The notes beneath the pieces were generated by a model. It did not search any database. It was not told the origin of the DNA and saw only the letters and a list, made by a program, of their open reading frames with translations. Shown one piece after another: positions 17,042 to 24,378 of a DNA stretch of 64,000 nucleotides. Location: positions 62,001-126,000 of the forward strand of contig NZ_JAFDVE010000023.1 in NCBI RefSeq assembly GCF_016888005.1. The letters run 5' to 3'. The stretch comes from Phycicoccus sp. CSK15P-2. GTDB taxonomy: Bacteria > Actinomycetota > Actinomycetes > Actinomycetales > Dermatophilaceae. The position numbers and the translations under genes were made by a program. Position 1 is the stretch's first letter; the number at the start of each line of letters is the position of its first letter.

Positions 17042-18385
17042 TCAGGTCAGCCCGATCTCCGCGGTCCGCTCGAAGGAGTCGTCGACCGCGACGGCGTGCC
17101 GCCCGTGGGCGGCGAGGATGCTGGCCGCCACCGACGCGCGGTACCCGCCGGCGCAGTGGACCCACACCTCGCCCCGGGGCACGTCGTCGAGGCGGGTGAG
17201 GATCTCGTGGATCGGCACGTTGACGGCGCCGTCGATGTGGCCGGCCTCGTACTCCTGGGCCCGCCGGACGTCGAGGACCGCGACCTCCCGGTGGTGGCGG
17301 ACCTCCGCGAGCTCGGCGAAGGTGGCGCGGGGGAGCGTCGCGAGGGGCTCGTCGGACCAGTCGCCCGGCCCTCCGGTGGCGCTGCCCGCGACCTCGTCCA
17401 CGCCGATCCGGACGAGCTCGCGCCGGGCCTCGGCGACCTGTTCCGGGGACTCGCCGAGGAGGGTGATGTCGCTCCCCCACGGCATGAGCCAGCCGACGTA
17501 GGTGGAGAACTGGCCGTCGAGGCCGATGTTGAACGTGCCGGGGACGTGCCCGGCGGCGAACACGGTGCGGGTGCGGAGGTCGACGACCCACTCGCCGTCC
17601 TCGAGGCGCCGCCGGATCTCGCTCTTGTCGGCCGGCGCGGGGGCGTCGAGGTCCGGGGCGTCCGGTCCGGCGAGGTTGGCCGGGCCCATGTGGGCGTAGT
17701 AGGCGGGGTAGGCGTCGAGCCCGGCGAGGAGGTCGCGGGCCCACTCCTCCTCGCCCTGGGTCAGGGCCGGGTTGACGCGCATCTCCTCGGAGATCGTCGA
17801 GGACGTGGCGTCGGACCGGGTCGCGGAGCAGAAGCTGCCGAAGCCGTGGGTCGGGAACACCCCGGCGTCTCCGGCCACCTCGTCCGCGAGCCGGTGCGCC
17901 GAGGCGTACTGGTGGCGCACGAGGGCGTCGGTGTGGTCGGGGCCGAGGAGGTCCGGGCGGCCGGTGGAGCCGTAGAGCAGGGAGCCGCCGGTGAACACCC
18001 CGACGTCCTCGCCGTCGGCCGACAGCGCGTAGGACAGGTGGGTGAAGGTGTGCCCGGGGGTGGCGATGGCGCGGAGGGTCATCGAGGGCGACACCTCGAT
18101 GACGTCGCCGTCCCGGACGGGGACCCGGTCGTAGGACACGGGATCCTCGGCGTTCACGTGGTAGGCCGCGCCCACCTGCTCGGCGAGGGCCAGGCCACCG
18201 GTCAGGTAGTCGTTGTGGATGTGGGTCTCGAGGACGTGGGTGATCCGCACGCCCTCCCGACCGGCCAGCTCGAGGACGCGGTCGTGGTCGCGCTGCGGGT
18301 CGACCACGAGGGCGACGTCGCCGTCGTGTGCGAGGTAGCTGCGGTCCCCGAGGGACGGGGTGTCGATGGGGATGATCTCGACCAT
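17042..18385 (-). CDS. MBL-fold persulfide dioxygenase/rhodanese fusion (CstB/BLH type)
   Basis: A 447-residue fusion: N-terminal metallo-beta-lactamase domain (about 1-240), a rhodanese domain without active-site Cys (about 255-340) and a C-terminal rhodanese with active loop VHCAGGYRAS. The metal motif is H55-x-H57-x-D59 followed by Tyr instead of the usual His. In CstB-like enzymes the MBL part oxidises glutathione or low-molecular-weight persulfide to sulfite and the rhodanese moves sulfane sulfur, giving thiosulfate. AGGAGGAG precedes ATG 18385. It is divergent from thioredoxin and shares a CstR-type palindrome with it, so it should be induced by sulfane sulfur. Confidence 0.92.
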   Translation of the reverse strand: MVEIIPIDTPSLGDRSYLAHDGDVALVVDPQRDHDRVLELAGREGVRITHVLETHIHNDYLTGGLALAEQVGAAYHVNAEDPVSYDRVPVRDGDVIEVSPSMTLRAIATPGHTFTHLSYALSADGEDVGVFTGGSLLYGSTGRPDLLGPDHTDALVRHQYASAHRLADEVAGDAGVFPTHGFGSFCSATRSDATSSTISEEMRVNPALTQGEEEWARDLLAGLDAYPAYYAHMGPANLAGPDAPDLDAPAPADKSEIRRRLEDGEWVVDLRTRTVFAAGHVPGTFNIGLDGQFSTYVGWLMPWGSDITLLGESPEQVAEARRELVRIGVDEVAGSATGGPGDWSDEPLATLPRATFAELAEVRHHREVAVLDVRRAQEYEAGHIDGAVNVPIHEILTRLDDVPRGEVWVHCAGGYRASVAASILAAHGRHAVAVDDSFERTAEIGLT

Positions 18386-18420
18386 CTCGGGCGTTCTCCT
18401 CCTGTCGGGCTGGTGGTGAC

Positions 18421-18442
18421 ACCATACCCCTAGGGGTATTAT
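18421..18442. promoter_or_regulatory. CstR-type operator 1 in a divergent promoter
   Basis: ATACCCCTAGGGGTAT at 18424-18439 is a perfect 16-bp palindrome. Its right end overlaps a plus-strand -10 TATTAT (18437-18442) for thioredoxin, and its left end overlaps a minus-strand -10 TATGGT (18421-18426) for the persulfide dioxygenase. One bound repressor would block both directions. Confidence 0.8.
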
Positions 18443-18478
18443 CCCGCCATCTCGAGCACCCCAGACGAAGGAGTTCCC

Positions 18479-18844
18479 ATGGCCACCGTGAACCTCACGA
18501 CCGACGAGTTCGAGAAGACCGTCACCCAGGACGGCATCGTGCTCGTCGACTTCTGGGCGTCCTGGTGCGGCCCGTGCCGCCAGTTCGCCCCGACGTTCGA
18601 GGCGTCCAGCGAGCAGCACGAGGACGTGGTGCACGCCAAGGTCGACACCGAGGCCGAGCAGCAGCTCGCGACGATGCTGCAGATCACGTCCATCCCCACG
18701 CTCATGGGCTTCCGTGACGGCATCCTCGTCTTCCAGCAGGCCGGGGCGCTGCCGCCGGCGGCGCTGGCCCAGGTCGTCGAGGGCATCCAGGGCCTCGACA
18801 TGGACGAGGTGCGCGCGAAGGCCACGACCCACACGCCGGGCTGA
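18479..18844 (+). CDS. trxA: Thioredoxin
   Basis: A 121-residue cytosolic thioredoxin with the redox site WCGPC (Cys30, Cys33), the buried Asp in LVDFWASWCGPC, the cis-Pro in SIPTLMGF and a slightly extended C-terminus. It reduces protein disulfides and, in this setting, probably also protein persulfides or polysulfides. AAGGAG lies 8 bases before the ATG. Its promoter carries a perfect CstR-type palindrome over the -10, shared with the divergent persulfide dioxygenase, so it appears to be a dedicated sulfane-sulfur-responsive thioredoxin rather than the housekeeping one. Confidence 0.95.
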   Translation: MATVNLTTDEFEKTVTQDGIVLVDFWASWCGPCRQFAPTFEASSEQHEDVVHAKVDTEAEQQLATMLQITSIPTLMGFRDGILVFQQAGALPPAALAQVVEGIQGLDMDEVRAKATTHTPG

Positions 18845-18858
18845 GGGTCGAGTGCGCA

Positions 18859-18878
18859 AATACCCCTTGGGGTATTAT
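18859..18878 (+). promoter_or_regulatory. CstR-type operator 2 with overlapping -10
   Basis: AATACCCC and GGGGTATT arms at 18859-18876 around a central TT, running into -10 TATTAT at 18873-18878. It lies upstream of the CstR-like gene, so it is the likely autoregulatory site. Confidence 0.78.
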
Positions 18879-19035
18879 CCCTCCCATCGCGCGAACGGTC
18901 CACGTCCCGAGTCCCGCCGCGCGCCAGGCCGCATGAGAAGGAGACGCTTTGTCCATGAGGAGCCGTGTGGCTCAGGGCACTCGGCCCGGTAGCATCGAGT
19001 CCTCCCCAGTCCCCGCCGCCGTAGGAGGCCACGAC

Positions 19036-19296
19036 ATGGAGCTCGACCCCGCGCAGATGCAAGCCGTCGTGAAGCGGCTGCGCCGCGCGCAGGGGCAGAT
19101 CGGCGGCATCCTCAAGATGATCGAGGACGGCCGCGACTGCCAGGACATCGTCACCCAGCTCGCGGCGGTGTCCAAGGCTCTCGACCGCGCCGGCTTCGCG
19201 GTCATCGCGCTCGGGCTCAAGCAGTGCATCACGGACCCCGAGGCCGGCTCGATGGACGTCGAGTCGATGGAGAAGCTCTTCCTCTCCCTCGCCTGA
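19036..19296 (+). CDS. cstR: CsoR/CstR-family repressor, persulfide-sensing CstR type
   Basis: An 86-residue all-helical tetrameric DNA-binding repressor of the CsoR/RcnR/CstR family. Cys35 and Cys64 match the two sensing cysteines of the family, but the residue four before Cys64 is Gly60, where copper-sensing CsoR has its histidine ligand. That pattern fits CstR, which releases DNA when its cysteines form persulfide cross-links. GTAGGAGG precedes ATG 19036. An in-frame TTG 18949, also behind an AGAAGGAG, would give a 115-residue form. Operators resembling CsoR-family sites lie upstream of this gene and three other units nearby. Confidence 0.88.
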   Translation: MELDPAQMQAVVKRLRRAQGQIGGILKMIEDGRDCQDIVTQLAAVSKALDRAGFAVIALGLKQCITDPEAGSMDVESMEKLFLSLA

Positions 19297-19913
19297 TGGA
19301 CGCCACGGCGTGGGACGCCCGGTACTCCGGCGCCGAGCCCGTGTGGTCGAGCACGCCCAACGTGTTCGTCGCCGAGCTGGCCGGGGCGCTTCCGCCAGGG
19401 CGGGCGCTGGACGTCGCGGCGGGTGAGGGTCGCAACGCGGTGTGGCTCGCCGAGCGCGGGTGGGATGTCACGATGACGGACTTCTCCGCGGTGGGTGTCG
19501 AGCGGGCGCGCACGGTCGCGCGCGGTCGGCTGGGCGAGGGCGCGGAGGGTTTCCGGGCGTTCGTCGGGGACGCCCTCGAGTCCGCACCGGCCCCGGTCGA
19601 CGGCGGTGGCTACGACCTCGTCGTCCTCGCCTACCTGCAGCTCCCGGAGCAGCGCTGGCGCACGGCGCTGGCCCGCGCGGTCGATGCTGCCGTGCCCGGC
19701 GGCACGGTGGTCGTCGTCTGCCACGCCGAGCGCAACCTCACCGAGGGCGTGGGCGGCCCCCAGGACGCCGCTGTCCTGCACGACCCCGAGGCCGTCGTCG
19801 CGTCCGCCCACGGTCTGCCGGTCGACGTCGTGTCCGCCGACCTGCGGGAGCGGGTCGTCGAGGCGGCGGACCGTCCGGCCCTCGACACGGTCGTGGTCCT
19901 GGAGCGCCACTGA
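19296..19913 (+). CDS. Class I SAM-dependent methyltransferase (TehB-like)
   Basis: A 205-residue Rossmann methyltransferase. Motif I is LDVAAGEGRNAVWLAERGWDV near residues 33-53, then TDFSAVGVERAR; the opening WDARYSGAEPVWSS and the GEGRNAVWLAERG form resemble TehB/thiol methyltransferase-like proteins. Its ATG overlaps the CstR stop (TGATG), so the pair is translated together. In this context it may methylate hydrosulfide, a thiol or a chalcogen compound; that is inference from position, and small-molecule specificity cannot be read from sequence. Confidence 0.85.
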   Translation: MDATAWDARYSGAEPVWSSTPNVFVAELAGALPPGRALDVAAGEGRNAVWLAERGWDVTMTDFSAVGVERARTVARGRLGEGAEGFRAFVGDALESAPAPVDGGGYDLVVLAYLQLPEQRWRTALARAVDAAVPGGTVVVVCHAERNLTEGVGGPQDAAVLHDPEAVVASAHGLPVDVVSADLRERVVEAADRPALDTVVVLERH

Positions 19914-19916
19914 CTG

Positions 19917-19935
19917 ATACCCTAGGGGGTATAAG
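19917..19935 (+). promoter_or_regulatory. CstR-type operator 3 with overlapping -10
   Basis: ATACCC and GGGTAT arms with an interrupted centre at 19917-19932 (ATACCCTAGGGGGTAT), continuing into TATAAG at 19930-19935. It precedes the 53-residue Cys-rich protein gene and starts four bases after the methyltransferase stop. Confidence 0.7.
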
Positions 19936-19984
19936 TCAGCCCATGCACCCCCTTCCGACCCCCCCACCCCCCGAGGAGATCATC

Positions 19985-20146
19985 ATGTGCCGAGCCGTGA
20001 CCTGCCGGACCTGTGGAAAGACGACGTGGGCCGGCTGTGGCCAGCATGTCGACGAGGTGATGCGCGGCGTCCCGGACGCCGACCGTTGCGCCGGCCACGA
20101 GGGGGAGCCGAGCACCGGCTTCCTCTCGAAGCTCCTCGGCCGCTGA
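19985..20146 (+). CDS. 53-residue Cys-rich small protein
   Basis: A small soluble protein with five cysteines. C7-x2-C10, C18-x2-H21 and C35-x2-H38 suggest a zinc-ribbon-like or persulfide-carrying site; Cys2 is at the extreme N-terminus. The last ten residues are a short basic/hydrophobic tail. GAGGAG lies at good distance before ATG 19985. It sits directly behind a CstR-type operator, so it is probably induced by sulfane sulfur. No enzymatic motif is visible; candidates are sulfur carrier, zinc protein or chaperone. I recall similar short proteins in other actinobacteria but cannot name a characterised member. Confidence 0.82.
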   Translation: MCRAVTCRTCGKTTWAGCGQHVDEVMRGVPDADRCAGHEGEPSTGFLSKLLGR

Positions 20147-20174
20147 GCGGGCCGATGGCGACGCGGTCGCGCAG

Positions 20175-21491
20175 GTGGCCGTGACCCCGCAGCGGGTCCT
20201 CGTCGTCGGAGACCTCGAGGCCACACGGCTGGTCTGCACGCTCCTCTCCGAGGAGGGCGCGGAGGTCGTGCACCTCCTCGGCCCTGAGGAGAGTGGCCTG
20301 CGGGCAGCGCTCGCGACCCCGGTCGACGGCGTGGCGGTCGTCGTGCGCGGGGACCTCCTCGCGCTGCGCTTCGCGCTCCTCGTCGAGCACCTGCAGCCGG
20401 GGGTGCGGCTCGTCGTCACGATCTTCGACCGCACGCTCGGGACGCACCTGGCCGAGGTCGTCCCGCACTGCACGGTCACCTCACCGGCCGATGTCGCGGC
20501 TCCGGCGGTCGTCGCCGCGTGTGTCCGGCCGGAGGCGCTCGCCGTGCTCGCGAGCCCTGGCGGCGTCCAGGAGCTCGTCGAGGGCCCGGACGGGGTCGTG
20601 CTGCGCGACGCCCGCCGGGAGCCGGAGGGGTGGGGGCGCCGGCTGCGCCGATGGGTGCCGCGTCGCTACGGGGGCGCCGAGGGCATCCTCCTGCTCGGCC
20701 TCTCCGGCCTGCTCGCCACCATCGCCCTCGAGTGGGTGCTCGCCGCGGCGGTGCTCCACGAAGGGCTCGTCGAAGGCTTTTACACCTCGGCGCGGCTCGT
20801 CGCGACGGTCGGCCCCGCCGAGGCCGAGCTGCACGAGGCGCCGTCGTGGTACCTGGGGGTCTCCGGGGCCCTGATGCTCGTCGGGATCGCCTTCACCGGG
20901 GCCCTCGTCGCCGGTCTCGTCGAGTGGATCGTCGGCGCACGTACCGCGGCGCTCGTCGGGCCGCGGCGGGTGCCCACCGCGGACCACGTCGTCGTCGCGG
21001 GGCTCGGGCAGGTGGGGCTGCGGGTCGCGCAGCTCCTCCGTGAGCTGCGCGTCCCCGTCGTGGTCGTCGAGCGGCAGGAACACTCGCCCAACCTCGGCGT
21101 CGCCCGGCAGAGCCGCATCCCCGTCGTCGTCGGCGACGCGAGCTCCCGGGCCCTCCTCACCCGGGTGGGGGTGCACCGTGCGCGAGCCGTTGCGGCGATG
21201 GGGTCGGACGACCTCGACAACGTCGCCGTGGCGATCAACGCCCTCGCGGTCGCGCCGGAGGTCCGTACCGTGCTGCGTGCGGGAGAGGGGGCCGCCGTCA
21301 CGGAGACGACGTCCCTCTTCCGGATCGGCCAGGTCAGCGACGTGGGCATGATGACGGCCGCCTGGGTCTGTGCCTCCGTCCTGGGTCGCGCGCCCCGGGT
21401 CGTCTGGGCCCAGGCCCAGCAGGTCAGCGTGCTCGACGATGACGACGGGGATGACCATCGCCCCGTCGCGAGCAGGTGTGCGTGCCTCTGA
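20175..21491 (+). CDS. RCK-2TM-RCK membrane protein (TrkA-N-type, channel-like)
   Basis: A 438-residue protein with an N-terminal Rossmann/RCK-like domain (about 7-145, degenerate glycine motif VGDLEATRL), two membrane helices (about 170-195 and 227-250) and a C-terminal RCK domain with intact GLGQVG (near 276-281). Between the helices, TSARLVATVGPAEAE resembles a potassium-channel pore loop, but the filter TVGYG is changed to TVGPA. Conducting function is therefore doubtful; it may be a regulatory subunit or a different channel. Start is GTG 20175 or 20181. It follows the Cys-rich gene by 28 bases and is probably in the same CstR-controlled transcript. Confidence 0.8.
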   Translation: MAVTPQRVLVVGDLEATRLVCTLLSEEGAEVVHLLGPEESGLRAALATPVDGVAVVVRGDLLALRFALLVEHLQPGVRLVVTIFDRTLGTHLAEVVPHCTVTSPADVAAPAVVAACVRPEALAVLASPGGVQELVEGPDGVVLRDARREPEGWGRRLRRWVPRRYGGAEGILLLGLSGLLATIALEWVLAAAVLHEGLVEGFYTSARLVATVGPAEAELHEAPSWYLGVSGALMLVGIAFTGALVAGLVEWIVGARTAALVGPRRVPTADHVVVAGLGQVGLRVAQLLRELRVPVVVVERQEHSPNLGVARQSRIPVVVGDASSRALLTRVGVHRARAVAAMGSDDLDNVAVAINALAVAPEVRTVLRAGEGAAVTETTSLFRIGQVSDVGMMTAAWVCASVLGRAPRVVWAQAQQVSVLDDDDGDDHRPVASRCACL

Positions 21492-21512
21492 CCCCACCGG
21501 CCGCCGGTGGGG
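21492..21512. terminator. Terminator between convergent genes
   Basis: CCCCACCGG at 21492-21500 pairs with CCGGTGGGG at 21504-21512 around CCG, immediately after the stop of the RCK protein gene and facing the convergent alcohol dehydrogenase gene. Confidence 0.7.
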
Positions 21513-21552
21513 CACCGCTACGGGTTGCAGGGCGCCCCTCGTGTGACCCTGC

Positions 21553-22608
21553 TCAGCGGGCCGGGTCGAGCGTCACGAGGCCCCGCGAGGGCGTCGTCCC
21601 CATCGTCGTGAGGAGCCGTCCGGCCTCGACGAGCCCGACCGGCTCGCCCGGGGCGGCGAGCGCCGCGAGGTCGAGGTGGCCGGCCGCGAGGTCCGCGAAC
21701 AGGCCGGCGTAGTCGTGTGCGGCCATGCCGTGGCTGCCGAGGACGTCGAGCTCCCACGCGACGACACGCTCCATCGGGATGTCCGCGCGGCTCGCGGCCG
21801 GCGGCAGCAGGCCCACCTGGACGTGCCGCCCGCGACGCCTGAGGGCGAGCGCCCCCGCGCGACAGGCGTCGACGGAGCCCACCGCCTCGATGGTCACGTG
21901 GACCCCACCGCCGGTCAGCTCGGCCACGGCGGCCGCGAGGTCGTCCGGTGGGACCGACGCGTCCAGGGTGCCCTCGGCGCCGAGCCCCTCGGCCCGCGCG
22001 CGGGACCCGGGGTCGGGGTCGGCGGCGAGCACGTGGGCGCCTCTCGACGCGGCGATGCGCACGGCTGCCAGACCGACACCTCCGCAGCCGAGGACGAGGA
22101 CACGCTCGCCGGACGTGACCCGGGCCCGGCCGACGACCGCACGGTGGGCGGTTGCCACCCGGCATCCGAGGCCCGCCGCGGTGACCGGGGGAACGCCGTC
22201 CGGCAGGGCGACGAGGTTGGTGCCGGCGGCGTGGACGACGACCCGCTCGGCGAAGCATCCGGGGTCGGTGAAGCCGGGCTGGCGCTGGTGTGGGCACACC
22301 TGGCCGTCACCGGCGGCGCAGGTCGCGCAGGTGCCACAGGCGAGCACGAACGGTGCGGTGACCGGGCGCCCGACCCATCCGGGGTCGACCCCTTCACCGA
22401 CCGACTCGACGATCCCGGCGAGCTCGTGGCCGGGGACGTGCGGGAAAGTCGAGATGTCGGGGTCGTGCCCCATCCAGCCGTGCCAGTCGCTGCGGCAGAG
22501 CCCGGCCGCGACGACGTGCACGACCGCGCCGCCGGGTGGGGCCGCCGGGTCGGGCAGCTCGGTGACGACCGGCGTCGCGCGGGGCGCGTCGTAGACGAGG
22601 GCTCGCAC
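21553..22608 (-). CDS. Zinc-dependent alcohol dehydrogenase (MDR family)
   Basis: A 351-residue medium-chain NAD(P)-dependent alcohol dehydrogenase. Catalytic zinc ligands are seen in AGLCRSDWHG and PGHELAG, the structural-zinc cysteines in ACGTCATCAAGDGQVC, and the cofactor motif in VLGCGGVGLAAVRIA. The rest is typical of class III-like zinc ADHs; substrate not assignable. GTG 22608 is preceded by CAGGCT at 6 bases, a possible leaderless promoter. It interrupts the CstR-linked genes on the opposite strand and has no CstR site of its own. Confidence 0.9.
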   Translation of the reverse strand: MRALVYDAPRATPVVTELPDPAAPPGGAVVHVVAAGLCRSDWHGWMGHDPDISTFPHVPGHELAGIVESVGEGVDPGWVGRPVTAPFVLACGTCATCAAGDGQVCPHQRQPGFTDPGCFAERVVVHAAGTNLVALPDGVPPVTAAGLGCRVATAHRAVVGRARVTSGERVLVLGCGGVGLAAVRIAASRGAHVLAADPDPGSRARAEGLGAEGTLDASVPPDDLAAAVAELTGGGVHVTIEAVGSVDACRAGALALRRRGRHVQVGLLPPAASRADIPMERVVAWELDVLGSHGMAAHDYAGLFADLAAGHLDLAALAAPGEPVGLVEAGRLLTTMGTTPSRGLVTLDPAR

Positions 22609-22763
22609 CCGCCCAGCCTGCCAGCCGTGCCTCCGGGGCGCGGCGGACCCGGGCGGCCTGCGCAAGGCGGATCTCCGAGTCGGGGCAGGTGGTCCAGATG
22701 GGGTCGGCCGAAGAGCGTCGCGGTGCTCCTGGTCGTCAGAGTGGTGAACCCGCGGCGCAACAG

Positions 22764-22782
22764 ATACCCTATGGGGTATACA
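22764..22782 (+). promoter_or_regulatory. CstR-type operator 4 with overlapping -10
   Basis: ATACCCTATGGGGTAT at 22764-22779 has arms ATACCC and GGGTAT, and runs into TATACA at 22777-22782. It lies 45 bases before the rhodanese lipoprotein start. Confidence 0.75.
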
Positions 22783-22824
22783 TCTCGGCGACTCGGCCGT
22801 CGCCCCGAGCCATCGAGGAGACCG

Positions 22825-23271
22825 ATGTTCCGTCACCGCGTCGCCGCCGCAGTCCTCGCCGCCGCCCTCACGGCGGGCGTCGCGGGCTGCGGCTCCGGCG
22901 ACCCCGCGGTCAGTGTCAGCGAGGGCCCGGTCGCCGAGAGGCCCCCGGCGTCGGGCGCCCAGCTCGGCGTCGCGGAGTTCGCCGCCGCGCTCAAGCGACC
23001 CGGCACGACCCTGCTCGACGTCCGCACCCCCGAGGAGTTCGCGCAGGGCCACCTGCCCGGTGCGGTGAACATCGACCTGCAGTCGCCCACGTTCGGGGCC
23101 GAGGTCTCGCAGCTGCCCGCCGACGGCGTCTACGCCGTGTACTGCCGGTCCGGAAACCGCTCGGCAGTGGCGGTGGCGCAGATGACCGCTGCCGGCTACC
23201 CGAACGCGTACGACCTGGCGGGCGGGTTCGTCGACTGGAGGCAGGCCGGCGGTGAGGTCGCCACCGGCTGA
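22825..23271 (+). CDS. Rhodanese-domain lipoprotein
   Basis: A 148-residue exported single-domain sulfurtransferase. The signal peptide ends with a lipobox VAGC at about residues 19-22, so the protein is probably lipid-anchored outside the membrane. The rhodanese core shows LLDVRTPEEFAQGHLPGAVN and the active loop YCRSGNRS with the persulfide-forming cysteine. GAGGAG precedes the ATG. With a CstR-type operator over its -10, it should be induced with the cytosolic persulfide genes and would handle sulfane sulfur on the outer face. It ends 80 bases before the LacI gene. Confidence 0.92.
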   Translation: MFRHRVAAAVLAAALTAGVAGCGSGDPAVSVSEGPVAERPPASGAQLGVAEFAAALKRPGTTLLDVRTPEEFAQGHLPGAVNIDLQSPTFGAEVSQLPADGVYAVYCRSGNRSAVAVAQMTAAGYPNAYDLAGGFVDWRQAGGEVATG

Positions 23272-23340
23272 CGGCGACGCCGGGAGGGTCACGGTTCGGA
23301 CACATCGTCCGCCGCGCCGTAGGCCTCGGCGCGGATCGGA

Positions 23341-23346
23341 CATACT
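23341..23346 (+). promoter_or_regulatory. -10 element CATACT of the LacI-family gene
   Basis: CATACT ends 6 bases before GTG 23353, fitting a leaderless transcript and supporting that start. Confidence 0.45.
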
Positions 23347-23352
23347 GGTGAC

Positions 23353-24378
23353 GTGAGGGATGGGAGCGCTCCCACGTCACGGCCCACGCTCGACCAGGTC
23401 GCGCGTGCGGCCGGGGTCGGTCGCGGCACCGCCTCCCGGGTCCTCAACGACTCGCCCCACGTGAGCAGCCAGGCGCGGGCACGCGTCCTGCGCGCCGTCG
23501 CCGACCTCGGGTACGTGCCCAACCAGGCGGCCCGCTCGCTCGTCACACGCCGGACGGACACCGTCGCGCTCGTGGTCTCCGAGCCCGAGGAGCGTGTGTT
23601 CGGGGAGCCGTACTTCGCGGCGATCGTCCGCGGGATCGGGCAGCGTCTCGGCGAGGCCGGCCTGCAGATGCTCCTCGCGATGCCCTCGGGGGACTCGGAG
23701 CGCACCCGGGCGGCGGCCTACCTCGCGGACCGGCACGTCGACGGCGTGCTCCTCCTGTCCCTGCACGCGGAGGACCCTCTGCCCGCGCTCCTCGAGGAGC
23801 GCGACGTGCCGACGGTGACGGGCGGTCGGCCGTCTGCCGTCCGGCCACGCTGCGTGGTCGACGTCGACAACCTCGCGGGCGGCCGGACCGCGGTCCAGCA
23901 CCTCGTCGGCACGGGACGGCGACGGCTCGCCGTCCTCGCCGGCCCCCAGGACATGTCCTCCGGTCGCGACCGGCTCGTCGGGGCGCTGGACGCCGCGGAC
24001 GACGCCGGCATCCCGCCGGACGGGGTCTCCGTCGCGTACGGCGACTACTCCGAGGAGAGCGGCCGCCGGGCCATGACCGAGCTGCTCGGGGCCGGGCCGG
24101 CGCCCGGTGCGGTCTTCGCGGCCTCCGACCTCATGGCGGTCGGCGCGCTGCGGGCGCTGCGCTCGGCCGGTCTCTCCGTGCCGGACGACGTCTCCCTCGT
24201 CGGGTACGACGACGCTCCGGTCGCCCGGCTCACCGACCCCGAGCTCACGACCGTGCACCAGCCGGTGACCCGGATGGGGCAGGTGATGGTCGACCTCCTC
24301 GTCGACCGCCTGTCGGGGGTCGAGGTCCCGCGCGAGACGGTGCTCCAGACCCGGCTCGTCGTCCGCGGCAGCGCCTAG
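23353..24378 (+). CDS. LacI-family transcriptional regulator
   Basis: A 341-residue repressor: N-terminal helix-turn-helix and hinge (about 11-60, PTLDQVARAAGVGRGTASRVLN), then a periplasmic-binding-protein-like sensor (TDTVALVVSEP onward). The sugar or other effector is not known. GTG 23353 is the only start that keeps the whole HTH. A 14-bp palindrome identical to the known CebR operator lies across codons 3-8, so the protein is likely autoregulated, possibly by a CebR-like mechanism. No cellulose or beta-glucoside genes are adjacent. Its stop overlaps the convergent cupin gene by 4 bases. Confidence 0.92.
   Translation: MRDGSAPTSRPTLDQVARAAGVGRGTASRVLNDSPHVSSQARARVLRAVADLGYVPNQAARSLVTRRTDTVALVVSEPEERVFGEPYFAAIVRGIGQRLGEAGLQMLLAMPSGDSERTRAAAYLADRHVDGVLLLSLHAEDPLPALLEERDVPTVTGGRPSAVRPRCVVDVDNLAGGRTAVQHLVGTGRRRLAVLAGPQDMSSGRDRLVGALDAADDAGIPPDGVSVAYGDYSEESGRRAMTELLGAGPAPGAVFAASDLMAVGALRALRSAGLSVPDDVSLVGYDDAPVARLTDPELTTVHQPVTRMGQVMVDLLVDRLSGVEVPRETVLQTRLVVRGSA
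23361..23374. promoter_or_regulatory. CebR-type LacI operator palindrome
   Basis: TGGGAGCGCTCCCA is a perfect palindrome, identical to the CebR box known from Streptomyces cellulose/cellobiose regulation. Here it begins 8 bases into the LacI reading frame, just downstream of the presumed transcription start. Confidence 0.8.

Noticed and set aside
19036-19296. Copper-sensing CsoR
   Set aside because: The His ligand of CsoR is replaced by Gly60 and neighbours are persulfide genes without copper exporters or chaperones.
20175-21491. Typical potassium channel or Trk uptake protein
   Set aside because: The selectivity filter is TVGPA rather than TVGYG and no TrkH-like partner is present.
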